A DNA stretch of 64,000 nt, taken from Acidobacteriaceae bacterium (GTDB taxonomy: Bacteria > Acidobacteriota > Terriglobia > Bryobacterales > Bryobacteraceae). The stretch covers positions 248,001 to 312,000 of the forward strand of contig JAFAYI010000036.1 of NCBI GenBank assembly GCA_019240475.1. Direction: 5' to 3'. Under the pieces are notes generated by a model that saw only the letters and a program-made list of their open reading frames with translations, did not search any database and was not told where the DNA came from. Within the stretch, counting starts at the first letter, position 1, and every line of letters starts with the position of its first letter. Position numbers and translations under genes: made by a program. Of this stretch, positions 26,284 through 35,271 are shown in pieces.

Positions 26284-27728
26284 ACCGCGGTCTCTTGCGC
26301 CGTAGGCGCTGTAGTAACAAGTGAACGGTCCTTCCGTGCACCCCAGCTGGGGGCCATGCTCCAGAGGCGGTCGATGGAGTGTTCTTTGTCCCACTGCGGC
26401 GTGGGTTCGAAATAACCAGTGTCGGGAACTAAGTGCGATCTCATCGCATCATCATTAAGCGTTACTCCCAGTCCGGGTTTATCGGGAACTTTGATGAAGC
26501 CGCGGTCGATAATTGGCTTCTCCACCCCTTCTACCAACTGCTGCCACCAGGGAACGTCGAGCGAGTGGTTCTCGCAAGCCAGGAAATTCTCCGTGGCCGC
26601 CGCGCAGTGAACGCTCGCGAATGCGCCGATCGGCAGCCCCGCATAATGCATCGCCATGGGAACGCCATATTCCATTGCCATATCCCCGATCCGGTGTGTC
26701 TCAAGAATTCCGCCGGATGTTGAGATATCGGGATGAATCTTACTCACGGCGTGTGCTTCACATAGCTTTTCGAAATTCTCTTTCAAGTAAATATCTTCCC
26801 CGGTAAGAATTGGAGTAGGACTCTCATTCGTAATATGCTTCAGTAATTCTGTATATTGCCACGGGATTACATCTTCCATCCACGATAGATTGTAGGGCTC
26901 ATACGCTCGGCCCAGCCGGATAATCGAATTCACGCCTAAGTGCCCCAGGTGATCCATAGAAAGCGGTATCTCCATTCCCACAGCTTCGCGCGCCGCAGCG
27001 ACATACGTAACAAGCAACTCGATACCTTTGTCTGTTACTTCGTTTGCCATAAAAGGGTGCGGCAAGTTGTAGTGTTCCCATGACGTCTGCCCGGAAGGCC
27101 TCGTGACGGTATTGGGCTGATCTTCGATAAGGTTTATCCCCAGATCCATTTTCAGCCACGTGAGACCCATCTCGTCTTTGCGCGCCTTCAGGCGCCGGGC
27201 GTACTCTCTAGGATCGTTCGACTCTTCAGTGTCGGCATAGATGCGAATCTTATCCCGAAACTTGCCGCCCAACATTTGATAGATCGGAACGCCATAAACT
27301 TTCCCCGCGATGTCCCAGCACGCCTCTTCTATCGCAACTACTCCTCCCGCTTGACGCGAATCGCCTCCGAACTGCTTGATCTTTTCAAAAAGCAAGGTGA
27401 TGTTAAGCGGATTCTCTCCAATCACGCGGCTTTTCAGGAATAGAGCGTAGGTCGGACTGGCCATGTCTCGAACCTCGCCGAGGCCGTAGACTCCTTGGTT
27501 CGTCTCGAGCCGGACAATTGTGCAAGGGCTCGGTCCCGGCTTGCGAATTGTGGCGATGCGCAGGTCCGTAATTCTCAATTTGGAAGGGCTAGAATTTGTG
27601 TTTACGTTTTGAACCCGGGGTTCGGGATCCGCATACCCACGCAAGGTAAACAGAGTTCCACCTACAAGCCCGGCTGAGCTCTTCAAAAATTTGCGGCGGC
27701 CGACTGCATGAGCCCGTCGATTGTCCAT
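26277..27728 (-). CDS. Tat-exported enolase-superfamily dehydratase/racemase (mandelate racemase group)
   Basis: A 483-residue protein with a twin-arginine signal (RRKFLKSS at residues 11-18, then SAGLVGGTLFTL) and an MR/MLE-fold body. Metal ligands are likely in LSMDHLG, WMEDVIPW and LTGEDIY, the basic residue in WLKMDLG, and the His-Asp dyad in KIHPDISTSGG and AMHYAG. That pattern fits acid-sugar dehydratases, which convert aldonates or glucarates to 2-keto-3-deoxy acids. The exact sugar is unknown. Family members are usually cytoplasmic, so export is unusual. It is coupled to the RraA gene downstream and lies 40 bp below the cytochrome c gene. Confidence 0.88.
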   Translation of the reverse strand: MDNRRAHAVGRRKFLKSSAGLVGGTLFTLRGYADPEPRVQNVNTNSSPSKLRITDLRIATIRKPGPSPCTIVRLETNQGVYGLGEVRDMASPTYALFLKSRVIGENPLNITLLFEKIKQFGGDSRQAGGVVAIEEACWDIAGKVYGVPIYQMLGGKFRDKIRIYADTEESNDPREYARRLKARKDEMGLTWLKMDLGINLIEDQPNTVTRPSGQTSWEHYNLPHPFMANEVTDKGIELLVTYVAAAREAVGMEIPLSMDHLGHLGVNSIIRLGRAYEPYNLSWMEDVIPWQYTELLKHITNESPTPILTGEDIYLKENFEKLCEAHAVSKIHPDISTSGGILETHRIGDMAMEYGVPMAMHYAGLPIGAFASVHCAAATENFLACENHSLDVPWWQQLVEGVEKPIIDRGFIKVPDKPGLGVTLNDDAMRSHLVPDTGYFEPTPQWDKEHSIDRLWSMAPSWGARKDRSLVTTAPTAQETAVC

Positions 27729-27768
27729 TCGATTGCCTCCTCAAACTTGATAGTCCGCCCGGCTGTCT

Positions 27769-28578
27769 TCACCGCTTCGAATTCTCTGTTGCGCTCTTCG
27801 GCTGGTTCTCTGCGACTCCGCCGAGAAACCTAATCAGGTCGTCGATCTCCCTCGGGCTGAGCTTCGAGCCGTAATCAGCTGGCATGAGTGTGCTCGTATC
27901 ACGAGCGATCTTCACCAACTCCGGCTTCTGAAACAGATAGAAAGCGCCGTCGGTTCCTTGCACTTGCAATGACCAATTGTCTTCATTCCGTATCACGCCC
28001 GTATACTCGCGGCCGTCGCCGGCCGTTACGGTTGCCATGGACCGTCGCGGGTCCGCTGTCCTGCTGGGGTCGAGAATGGCCTCTCGGATCTCTTGAGGAC
28101 TATGTGTTCCGCCATAGGAGGACAGGTCATGCGCCAGAAAGCCTCCCGCTCCGGCAGCCATGTGGCATTCTGAACAGCCCGCCTTCCCAAAAAACAGATC
28201 CCGGCCCCTTTCGGGATCGCCTGCAACGGCCGGGATTTGTCCGAAGCCCTGCAGACGACGAAGATAACGAGCTATAACGGCGTTTTGGTCTTGGCTCAAG
28301 CGCGTTGCGAACGATGGCATTGCCGAACCCGATATGCCGTTGCGAATGATTCGAATCAGATCTTCAGCAGTCAACTGCCGAACCTTCGCGCTGGTCGCAA
28401 TATCGGGGGCATGTTCCCCGCCCCTGCCATCTAACCCATGGCAGCCGGCGCAATTTGATTGATACAGCGTCTGTCCAGCTTGCGTGTCCTGGGCTTTCAG
28501 AAGCGTGGCAGTTAGCGCGGCCACGCAAGTCATGGCAAGCGGCACGGTCCAAGCAGGCCTGCTCATCCTGGAACCCAA
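27769..28578 (-). CDS. Dihaem cytochrome c, exported
   Basis: A 269-residue periplasmic cytochrome with a Sec signal peptide (hydrophobic stretch at about residues 12-28) and two haem sites: CAGCH at about residue 43 and CSECH at about residue 136. Distal Met ligands are likely in SGSAMPSF and in the segment TLMPADYG. Between them is a DOMON-free beta segment (MATVTAGDGREYTGVIRNEDNWSLQ) as seen in haem-containing dehydrogenase partners. It is divergent from the PQQ dehydrogenase with 65 bp between starts and is the natural electron acceptor for it and perhaps for the molybdenum enzyme. ATG at 28566 is an alternative start. Confidence 0.9.
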   Translation of the reverse strand: MGSRMSRPAWTVPLAMTCVAALTATLLKAQDTQAGQTLYQSNCAGCHGLDGRGGEHAPDIATSAKVRQLTAEDLIRIIRNGISGSAMPSFATRLSQDQNAVIARYLRRLQGFGQIPAVAGDPERGRDLFFGKAGCSECHMAAGAGGFLAHDLSSYGGTHSPQEIREAILDPSRTADPRRSMATVTAGDGREYTGVIRNEDNWSLQVQGTDGAFYLFQKPELVKIARDTSTLMPADYGSKLSPREIDDLIRFLGGVAENQPKSATENSKR

Positions 28579-28643
28579 GTTTATCAGCCAAAGAATCGAC
28601 CGGCCGCTGGAAACTGGCGTGTCAAATGACTATGCTTTGAATA

Positions 28644-30296
28644 TTGAAGATCCGTTTTCTTCGACGTGTAACGCCGGGTCACCTGGCGCTCGCCATTGTG
28701 GCGCTTGCTGTCTCTGCAATCGCGTTGGCGAGCGATTTGAATGGCCCGGTGAAGGCAATGCCACGCATCGGCGCAAGCGACCTGCTTATCCAGCCCGTTG
28801 GAAACAATTGGCCACTCTATAACGGCGACTACAGCGGACGCAGATATAGCGGTCTCGCGCAGATCACTCCCGAAAACGTCGGCCAACTCAGGGCTGAGTG
28901 GATCTTCCATTCGCCTAACTCGAATCTGCTCGAGGCCACACCTGTCGTCGTCAATGGCATCTTGCTAATGACTTCGGCGAACGATGCCTTTGCCCTCGAT
29001 GCGCGTACGGGACGCATGCTTTGGCATTATTCGCGTCCCGTTACGGAAGGCTTGGTGGACGACGCGTCTTCGCACCACAATCGCGGCGTCGCGATATTGG
29101 GAACTCGGGTTTACATGGAGACCGACAATGCCCACCTGCTGTGTTTGGACGCCCGCTCCGGCCATCTCATTTGGGATGTTCCTTACGCGCTCGGCAATAA
29201 GAACTATGGAGCGACCAGCGCGCCCCTTATCGTCGAGAACAAAGTCCTGGTGGGAACGTCGGCCGGAGACGATGGTGTCCGCGGTTTCCTAGCCGCATTC
29301 GACGCCGAAAGCGGAAAGGAAGTATGGCGATTTTGGACCATTCCGGCGCCGGGCGAATACGGGTCATCTAGTTGGCCCGGAGAAATGTATCTGCGCGGGG
29401 GAGCCACGACCTGGATGCCTGGCACGTATGATCCCGAACTAAATACCGTCTACTGGGGCACTAGCAATCCATCTCCCGTGTTCGACGGTGCTCCGCGGCC
29501 AGGTGACGATCTATACGCCAATTGCGTGCTGGCCCTGGACGCCGAAACCGGCAAACTGAAATGGTATTTCCAATTTACGCCGCACGATCTCTTCGATTAC
29601 GACGCCACGCAAACCCCAGTTCTTATCGACGGTGTTTTTCAAGGCGCAACGAGAAAGTTACTTGTTCAGGCAAATCGGAACGGCTTCGTGTATGTGCTCG
29701 ACCGGGTGAACGGAAAATTCCTGTCCGCGACAAGATTCGTGGACAAACTCAACTGGGCCAGCGGCATCGACGCAAGCGGACGCCCCATTCGCACAAGTGT
29801 TGAACCAACGACCACTGGAACTCTTGCGTGCCCTGGAATGATTGGGGCCACTAATTGGTTCTCCCCATCTTATAATCCATCTACTCATTTACTGTATTTC
29901 CTTGCACTTGAACAATGCGAACTACTCTTTGTCAAGCCGCAGCGCTTCGAAGAAGGCCAGGAGTTTTATGCGACCGGATCGAAACATTCTCGGGGAGACG
30001 TTGCTCGAAAACTTCTGATGGCGTTCAATCCGGAATCTAAAACGTTCGCCTGGCGCTATCCGCAGGCGGGCGCGGGCGATTCCTGGGGCGGGACAATGAC
30101 CACCGCGGGCGGTCTCGTCTTCTTCGGTAACGACTCGGAGGCTTTCGAGGCCGTTGACGCGAAAACCGGGAAAGCGCTGTGGCACTTCACAACCGGGCAG
30201 GAGATGCACGCCTCGCCCATGAGTTACTGGGTGGAAGGCAAGCAATACGTTGCAATTGCTTCCGGCAGTGACCTTCTTAGCTTCGCCCTGCCCTAG
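28644..30296 (+). CDS. Exported PQQ-dependent alcohol/sugar dehydrogenase
   Basis: A 550-residue periplasmic quinoprotein. A TTG start gives a Sec signal (LALAIVALAVSAIALA), then an eight-bladed propeller with tryptophan-docking repeats (ALDARTGRMLWHYSRP, FDAESGKEVWRFW, LDAETGKLKWYF, VDAKTGKALWHFTTG). YWGTSNPSPVFDG and TPHDLFDYDATQTP carry metal and catalytic Asp positions. Asp two residues after the catalytic Asp is found in lanthanide methanol dehydrogenases but also in glucose dehydrogenases, so the metal cannot be assigned. The adjacent Cys pair of methanol dehydrogenase is absent. Substrate is unknown. It starts a plus-strand set of six exported proteins and faces cytochrome c. Confidence 0.9.
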   Translation: MKIRFLRRVTPGHLALAIVALAVSAIALASDLNGPVKAMPRIGASDLLIQPVGNNWPLYNGDYSGRRYSGLAQITPENVGQLRAEWIFHSPNSNLLEATPVVVNGILLMTSANDAFALDARTGRMLWHYSRPVTEGLVDDASSHHNRGVAILGTRVYMETDNAHLLCLDARSGHLIWDVPYALGNKNYGATSAPLIVENKVLVGTSAGDDGVRGFLAAFDAESGKEVWRFWTIPAPGEYGSSSWPGEMYLRGGATTWMPGTYDPELNTVYWGTSNPSPVFDGAPRPGDDLYANCVLALDAETGKLKWYFQFTPHDLFDYDATQTPVLIDGVFQGATRKLLVQANRNGFVYVLDRVNGKFLSATRFVDKLNWASGIDASGRPIRTSVEPTTTGTLACPGMIGATNWFSPSYNPSTHLLYFLALEQCELLFVKPQRFEEGQEFYATGSKHSRGDVARKLLMAFNPESKTFAWRYPQAGAGDSWGGTMTTAGGLVFFGNDSEAFEAVDAKTGKALWHFTTGQEMHASPMSYWVEGKQYVAIASGSDLLSFALP

Positions 30297-30307
30297 AATC
30301 CGCTCTT

Positions 30308-31066
30308 ATGAAAAATAATCAACGCTTTTCTTTTATCAGCTTAGTCGCCGCCGTGGGCTGCCTGGTGATTGCTTCGCTTGCCATTGACGCACAGGAGTTT
30401 TGCCAAGTGATTCAACCGACAGCTGTATTTACCTTCAGGCACGTCGCAGGCAATCCTGTCCTGACAGTTGACCCCGAAGCCGAGGTATGGAAAAATGCCG
30501 CCTCGCAGATCATGGATAAGGACTGCCAGCGCGTCATAACTTATAAGAATCTGGCAACCGAGATACGCGCCTTCTGGACGGATGAGAATCTGTATCTGCT
30601 GTTTAAGTGCCCTTACACGAATCTAAACCTATTCCTTCCGCCCAACAACAGCGCGGCGCATGTCGGCTTATGGGATCGAGATGTAGTGGAAATGTTTTTA
30701 GGATATGACTGGAAGAACATCCGCCATTACAGGGAATTCGAGATTGCCCCGACTGGCGATTGGATTGACCTTGCGATCGATCTCGATCACGATAGCTACG
30801 ATCACTCCTGGCGATCTGGTTGGCACACCAAAGCCCGGATAGACGAAGCGAGGAAGATCTGGTACGCCGCCGCCGAGATCCCGCTTTCGTCTGTTAGCCC
30901 CGAGCCGGTTCGTAATGGAACCAAGTGGCGCGGCAATCTCTACCGTATCGATGGCCTTGGTCCGGACCCACAGAGGCATTTCATGTGCTGGCAGCCGACG
31001 TGCGTTCAAAAACGAGATTCCAATCACGTGCCGGAGCACTTCGGCACCCTGATATTCGCAGAATAA
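30308..31066 (+). CDS. Exported CBM9-like carbohydrate-binding protein
   Basis: A 252-residue secreted protein with a Sec signal (FISLVAAVGCLVIASLAIDAQ) and one family 9-like carbohydrate-binding domain. The domain shows WTDENLYLLFKCPYTN, WDRDVVEMFLG, YREFEIAPTGDWIDLAID and WRGNLYRIDGLG. There is no catalytic domain. It probably holds sugar chains or glycosides near the enzymes encoded around it. It begins 11 bp after the PQQ dehydrogenase stop and ends 7 bp before the first SelA-like gene, clearly one operon. Confidence 0.88.
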   Translation: MKNNQRFSFISLVAAVGCLVIASLAIDAQEFCQVIQPTAVFTFRHVAGNPVLTVDPEAEVWKNAASQIMDKDCQRVITYKNLATEIRAFWTDENLYLLFKCPYTNLNLFLPPNNSAAHVGLWDRDVVEMFLGYDWKNIRHYREFEIAPTGDWIDLAIDLDHDSYDHSWRSGWHTKARIDEARKIWYAAAEIPLSSVSPEPVRNGTKWRGNLYRIDGLGPDPQRHFMCWQPTCVQKRDSNHVPEHFGTLIFAE

Positions 31067-31073
31067 GGCACCC

Positions 31074-32324
31074 ATGAGGACGCGACGAAGATTCTTTAAG
31101 AATGCCGGTAGCACCTTAGCGATTGCCGGACTTGGCAAATCCATGCAGGCCGCCGGCAGCCCCGGCGATCAAGAGATCGGGCAGGATTATTACGAAAAGC
31201 TGGGTGTAACGAAGATCATTAATGCGGCCGGCACTTACACGATTCTAACCGCCTCAATCATGCCGCCGTCCGTGCAAGCCGCCGTGGCGCGCGCCGCGAA
31301 GAACCCCGTGCGATTGCTCGAATTGCAAGCCAAAGCCGGCGAATATATCGCCCGCAAGCTGCAGTGCGAAGCGGCCATGGTCACATCGGGAGCTTCGGGA
31401 GCGCTCACATTAGGGACAGCTGCCTGCATAGACGTAATGAATGACGCGCCTGTTGAGGTGGTTCCGATGCAAGTGGCCAGCATGAAGAACGAAGTGATCA
31501 TTCAGAAGGCGCATCGCTATAGCTACGATCACGCCATTGAGAACTGCGGGGCTCATTTAGTTGAAGTCGAGACTGTGGCGGACTACGAACAAGCCTTCAG
31601 CCCCAAGACGGCGATGGCCCACTTTTTCAACGCTGCGGAAGGTGGACAGATCGGCCGGGAAGATTGGGTCCGCATAGCCCATCGATATAAGATCCCATGT
31701 TTTAACGACGCTGCCGCGGACGTTCCCCCTATTTCCAATCTTTGGAACTATACCAGAATGGGGTTCGACTTAGTAACTTTCTCCGGCGGCAAAGGTATTC
31801 GCGGACCACAGAACGCGGGATTGCTTCTGGGTAAGCGGGATCTGATTGCGGCTGCGGCGGCTACCAACAATCCGTTTGATGAAGGAATCGGACGCGGATT
31901 AAAGGTTGCGAAGGAGCAGATAATCGGCATGGTTGCTGCCGTCGACTGGTTCCTTGAGCAATCGGATGACGGGATGCAGGCGGAGTTTCTCAAGCGGGCT
32001 GAAAGTATCGCCGCCGATCTACGTGCGGTTCCAACCATACAATCCAGGATTCTGGTTCCGGAGATTGCCAATCATGTTCCGCATCTATTCATAACTTACG
32101 ACCAGCAAGCGGTCCGCATCTCTCCGCTTCAGGTTGCGGCCGAATTAAGGAAGGGTACGCCCTCCATCGAATTGAATCCATCTACCGGCAGGCGAGAAGG
32201 CAGCAAAGGAATCCAATCCGACGAGAACACGATCGTCGTTGGCGTCTGGATGCTTCAACCTGGCGAAGAGAAGATTGTGGGGCGCCGGCTTCATGAAGTG
32301 TTGTCGAAAGCGACTCAAACGTAA
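31074..32324 (+). CDS. Tat-exported SelA-like PLP enzyme (first copy)
   Basis: A 416-residue fold-type I PLP enzyme of the SelA-related group, to which D-glucosaminate-6-phosphate ammonia-lyase (DgaE) belongs, not a true selenocysteine synthase. A twin-arginine signal leads (RRRFFKNAG at residues 4-12, then STLAIAGLG). The core has KIINAAGTYTILTA, VTSGASGALTLGTAA and the PLP Lys240 in TFSGGKGIRGPQNAG. A likely reaction is beta-elimination of water and ammonia from an amino-sugar acid, leaving a 2-keto-3-deoxy acid. Export of PLP enzymes is rare and fits Tat, which moves folded proteins with cofactor. The paralogue follows after 57 bp. Confidence 0.88.
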   Translation: MRTRRRFFKNAGSTLAIAGLGKSMQAAGSPGDQEIGQDYYEKLGVTKIINAAGTYTILTASIMPPSVQAAVARAAKNPVRLLELQAKAGEYIARKLQCEAAMVTSGASGALTLGTAACIDVMNDAPVEVVPMQVASMKNEVIIQKAHRYSYDHAIENCGAHLVEVETVADYEQAFSPKTAMAHFFNAAEGGQIGREDWVRIAHRYKIPCFNDAAADVPPISNLWNYTRMGFDLVTFSGGKGIRGPQNAGLLLGKRDLIAAAAATNNPFDEGIGRGLKVAKEQIIGMVAAVDWFLEQSDDGMQAEFLKRAESIAADLRAVPTIQSRILVPEIANHVPHLFITYDQQAVRISPLQVAAELRKGTPSIELNPSTGRREGSKGIQSDENTIVVGVWMLQPGEEKIVGRRLHEVLSKATQT

Positions 32325-32381
32325 ATCGCTGTCGGGGGGATCGCAAGCCTCTGCCGGAGTATAGTGACGAAATAAGAGCCT

Positions 32382-34010
32382 ATGCCTTCCTTACGGTCCA
32401 TTCTTAAGCGTGGTAATGACTGCAGTCGACGGGAGTTGTTTCGCCGAGGCGGTCTGTTGTCCGGAGCGGCTCTAGCCGGGGCAGTCGGAAGTAAAGGTGC
32501 GTCTAACGTCGTGCAGGGCGCGCGAAGCGCGGCGGGTGAGCGCGCCGGCGCTCTTTACGAGTCGATCGGTGTTCGTCCCTTGATCAATGCGCGCGGAACC
32601 TACACCATCATCACGGGGTCGCAAAGTTTGCCGCAAGTCAAACAAGCGATGGAAGCGGCCTCTCACAGCTATGTGCAGATGGACGAATTGATGGAGGGAG
32701 TCGGAAAGCGCCTCGCGCAGCTTACCCGCGCGCCATGGGGAATCGTCAGCGCCGGGTGCGCGGCGGCACTCACGAATTGTACGGCCGCCTCGCTTGTGGG
32801 CGCCAACCCGGAACGCATGGAGCGGCTGCCGGATTTGACCGGCTTGAAGAGTGAGGTCATCATTCCGACTTACTCGCGGAATGTTTATGATCATGCCGTG
32901 CGTATGACCGGCGTCAAGATCGTCGAAGTGGGTCACGCATCGGAGCTCGAAACCGCTTTCAGCGAGCGCACAGCGATGGTTTATATTCTCGCCGGCCCTG
33001 GTGATGACGGTCCTCTTGGAACCGAAGCGATTTCAAACGTCGCTCGCGCGCATAATGTGCCGGTTCTTGTTGATGCGGCCGCTGAAGAACTGACGATTCC
33101 CAATCTTCACCTGGGGCGAGGCGCCACCGCAGTAGCTTATAGCGGGGGCAAGTGTCTTCGGGGCCCACAGGCCGCCGGCATCGTTCTAGGCGATAGGAAT
33201 TTCCTGCAAGCTGCGTGGGCCAACAGCGCTCCTCATCACGCCTTCGGACGCTCGCTTAAGGTAGGTAAGGAAGAGATTATGGGCATGCTCGCCGCAGTTG
33301 AATGCTGGACGACGCGAGATCATCCAGCCGAGTGGGGGCAGTGGATGGAGCACCTTCAGGCCGTCTCATCCGCTGTGCGAAAGGTGAAGGGAGTCACCAC
33401 CCGCATCCAAGACCCCGAGGGTCTATCGAACCACACGCCCGAGTTGCGGATCGAGTGGGATGCGAATCAGATCGGCATCACGGGGCAGGAACTTAGTAAG
33501 CTCTTATTCGATTCGGAGCCGCGCATCGCCTTGGCGGGAGGTTCCGGACGTCGGCCTGACCGGATGGCCAGCGCGATTTCCGTCGTGCCGTACATGATGA
33601 TGCCGGGGGACGCGCAGATTGTCGCCGAACGCTTGTACGAGACCTTGTCCCATCCGCCGAAATTCACAAATCCGCCCGTTCCGACCGGTGACACCGCCTC
33701 CGTCGCCGGACAATGGACTCTCGAAATGCGCTTCTTCCGTGGCTCGGCCCAGCATACGCTGATTCTGGAACAACGCGGGAACGCTTTATTGGGCACGCAC
33801 CAAGGCGAGTTCGTTTCGGGCGATCTGGCCGGTACTGTACATGCTTCCGACGTGATGTTCCACAGCAATCAGCGGATACAAGGTCAAGAGCTGTCATACA
33901 CGTTTACCGGAGCCGTGGAGGGCAATAAGATGAGCGGGAAAGTCAGTCTGGGTGAATACGGCGAAGCCGAGTGGAGTGCCGAAAGGCATCAATATCCAGA
34001 GCACGCATAA
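32382..34010 (+). CDS. Tat-exported SelA-like PLP enzyme with C-terminal beta domain (second copy)
   Basis: A 542-residue paralogue of the preceding gene. The twin-arginine signal is SRRELFRRGG (Arg16-Arg17) followed by LLSGAALAGAVG. The PLP core repeats the layout (PLINARGTYTIITGS, VSAGCAAALTNCTA) with Lys257 in AYSGGKCLRGPQAAG. Unlike the first copy it has about 110 extra residues at the C-terminus (from about 430) that look like an all-beta binding domain (WTLEMRF, HTLILEQRGNALLGTHQGEF, GEAEWSAERH). The pair may act as a heteromer or on two substrates. The added domain could bind a lipid, sugar or partner, which is not established. Confidence 0.87.
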   Translation: MPSLRSILKRGNDCSRRELFRRGGLLSGAALAGAVGSKGASNVVQGARSAAGERAGALYESIGVRPLINARGTYTIITGSQSLPQVKQAMEAASHSYVQMDELMEGVGKRLAQLTRAPWGIVSAGCAAALTNCTAASLVGANPERMERLPDLTGLKSEVIIPTYSRNVYDHAVRMTGVKIVEVGHASELETAFSERTAMVYILAGPGDDGPLGTEAISNVARAHNVPVLVDAAAEELTIPNLHLGRGATAVAYSGGKCLRGPQAAGIVLGDRNFLQAAWANSAPHHAFGRSLKVGKEEIMGMLAAVECWTTRDHPAEWGQWMEHLQAVSSAVRKVKGVTTRIQDPEGLSNHTPELRIEWDANQIGITGQELSKLLFDSEPRIALAGGSGRRPDRMASAISVVPYMMMPGDAQIVAERLYETLSHPPKFTNPPVPTGDTASVAGQWTLEMRFFRGSAQHTLILEQRGNALLGTHQGEFVSGDLAGTVHASDVMFHSNQRIQGQELSYTFTGAVEGNKMSGKVSLGEYGEAEWSAERHQYPEHA

Positions 34011-34051
34011 AGAGGAACAGCAGGTCAATTTCTGATTCCAGAAAGGAAGAA

Positions 34052-34513
34052 ATGACGAAAGCGAATAGAAGAAAGTTTCTGGGCAAAGGCGCGGTGGCTT
34101 CCGCGGCCGCAGCTACGATGGCCAGCGGTACGGCCGAGGCGCAAAGCGCAGCAACCAAGAAAGTATGGTGGCGCGATGGAAAAGCGCCCGAGAAAACTCC
34201 ACTCTTCAGCCCGGCTGTTTCCTACAGAAATCTGCTGTTCCTGTCGGGCATTGGCGCTCATTTTCAAGGCGGCATCAAGGAACACACCAAGCATGTTCTG
34301 GATGAGATTGAGAAGAATCTGGAAGCCTGCGGTTCTTCGATGAATAAAGTACTCAAGGCGCAAGTCTACCTGGCGGATTTGAAAGACTACCAGGAAATGA
34401 ACGAAGTGTTCCAGGGACGTTTTGGATCAGAACCGCCGGTAAGAACCACTGTCTCGGTTGCTGGCGTCCCCGGTAACTCGCTGGTTGAAATCGACGTGAT
34501 CGCCTATATCTAA
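34052..34513 (+). CDS. Tat-exported RidA-family protein
   Basis: A 153-residue RidA/YjgF/UK114-type protein that carries a twin-arginine signal (NRRKFLGKGAVASAAAATMA). The RidA domain has FSPAVSYRNLLFLSGIG, VLDEIEKNLEACGSS, KAQVYLADLKDYQEMN and the substrate Arg in PVRTTVSVAGVP with LVEIDVIAY. RidA hydrolyses enamines and imines released by PLP enzymes, so its place directly after two SelA-like PLP enzymes and in the same compartment is functionally sensible. ATG at 34052 with AGGAAG upstream is the start; the frame runs on to 33971 within the previous gene. Confidence 0.9.
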   Translation: MTKANRRKFLGKGAVASAAAATMASGTAEAQSAATKKVWWRDGKAPEKTPLFSPAVSYRNLLFLSGIGAHFQGGIKEHTKHVLDEIEKNLEACGSSMNKVLKAQVYLADLKDYQEMNEVFQGRFGSEPPVRTTVSVAGVPGNSLVEIDVIAYI

Positions 34514-34519
34514 TTCGCA

Positions 34520-35269
34520 ATGTTCCGTCACCGCTTTCTGCGAGCTTTGGCAGTTGTGTTGTGTATATCCGCATGCCTGGCCTTCTTAGTTGCTCTCATG
34601 CAAGCCCCGGCGAGTGCGAATAGCGATAGCGTCGTTGATGGTTTTCGGCTCGTTGAAGCTGCTTCGGTAGCGGATGCGATGGAACAACTCTACGGCAAGC
34701 GAGCTTACATGTCACACGATATGCGCCCACTTCGCGAAACTAAGTTCGCGGGGCCAGCCATTACCGTGCTCATGAAGAAAGAGGAGAACAAGGACGGCGC
34801 GCAGGCAATCCAAGGCGCCCTCGACGCTATTGATGAAGCTCCTGCCGGCTCGGTTTATGTGATGACGCTCGAAGACGGGCTGGATTACGCGGGCATCGGC
34901 GGCCTGATGAGTACCGCTATGAAGTTTCGGAACGTTGCGGGAGCGATAGTCGACGGGAGTGTACGGGATACAGCTCAGATCTCAAGACTTCAGTTCCCTG
35001 TGTTTAGTCGAGGCGTGGCGCCCTCCAGTACCGTCGGTCACTATCGCTTCGTAGGTAAGAACATCCGCATTCAGTGCGCAGGCGTCGAGGTCAATGCCGG
35101 GGACATCATCGTTGCGGATATGGATGGCGTTGCCGTTGTTCCCAGGGAGCATGCGTCCACAGTACTGGCGCGCGCTGAGCAATTGGATAACACCGAACAC
35201 AGCATGTACCCGTTTATAGAAAAATTCAAATCCATCCGCGAGGCGGTCGCCAAATTTGGCCGAATCTGA
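34520..35269 (+). CDS. Exported RraA/HMG-aldolase-like protein (second copy)
   Basis: A 249-residue RraA-fold protein with an N-terminal hydrophobic signal or anchor (FLRALAVVLCISACLAFLVALM). It has SVADAMEQLYGKRAYMSHDMRP, GIGGLMSTAMKFRNVAG, the Arg-Asp pair in VDGSVRDTAQ and GDIIVADMDGVAVVP. These features match metal-dependent HMG/CHA-type aldolases. The true substrate is probably a 2-keto acid formed by the enzymes upstream. It lies 6 bp after ridA and ends the plus-strand operon, 3 bp from the convergent amidohydrolase gene. Confidence 0.87.
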   Translation: MFRHRFLRALAVVLCISACLAFLVALMQAPASANSDSVVDGFRLVEAASVADAMEQLYGKRAYMSHDMRPLRETKFAGPAITVLMKKEENKDGAQAIQGALDAIDEAPAGSVYVMTLEDGLDYAGIGGLMSTAMKFRNVAGAIVDGSVRDTAQISRLQFPVFSRGVAPSSTVGHYRFVGKNIRIQCAGVEVNAGDIIVADMDGVAVVPREHASTVLARAEQLDNTEHSMYPFIEKFKSIREAVAKFGRI

Positions 35270-35271
35270 CG

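Noticed and set aside
29592-29640. Firm lanthanide assignment for the PQQ dehydrogenase
   Set aside because: Asp at the +2 position also occurs in calcium or magnesium glucose dehydrogenases, so the residue alone does not decide the metal.
31074-34010. Selenocysteine synthase (selA) function for the PLP pair
   Set aside because: Both carry Tat signals, are in a catabolic setting and have no selB, selD or tRNA-Sec nearby; they fit the SelA-related ammonia-lyase group better.
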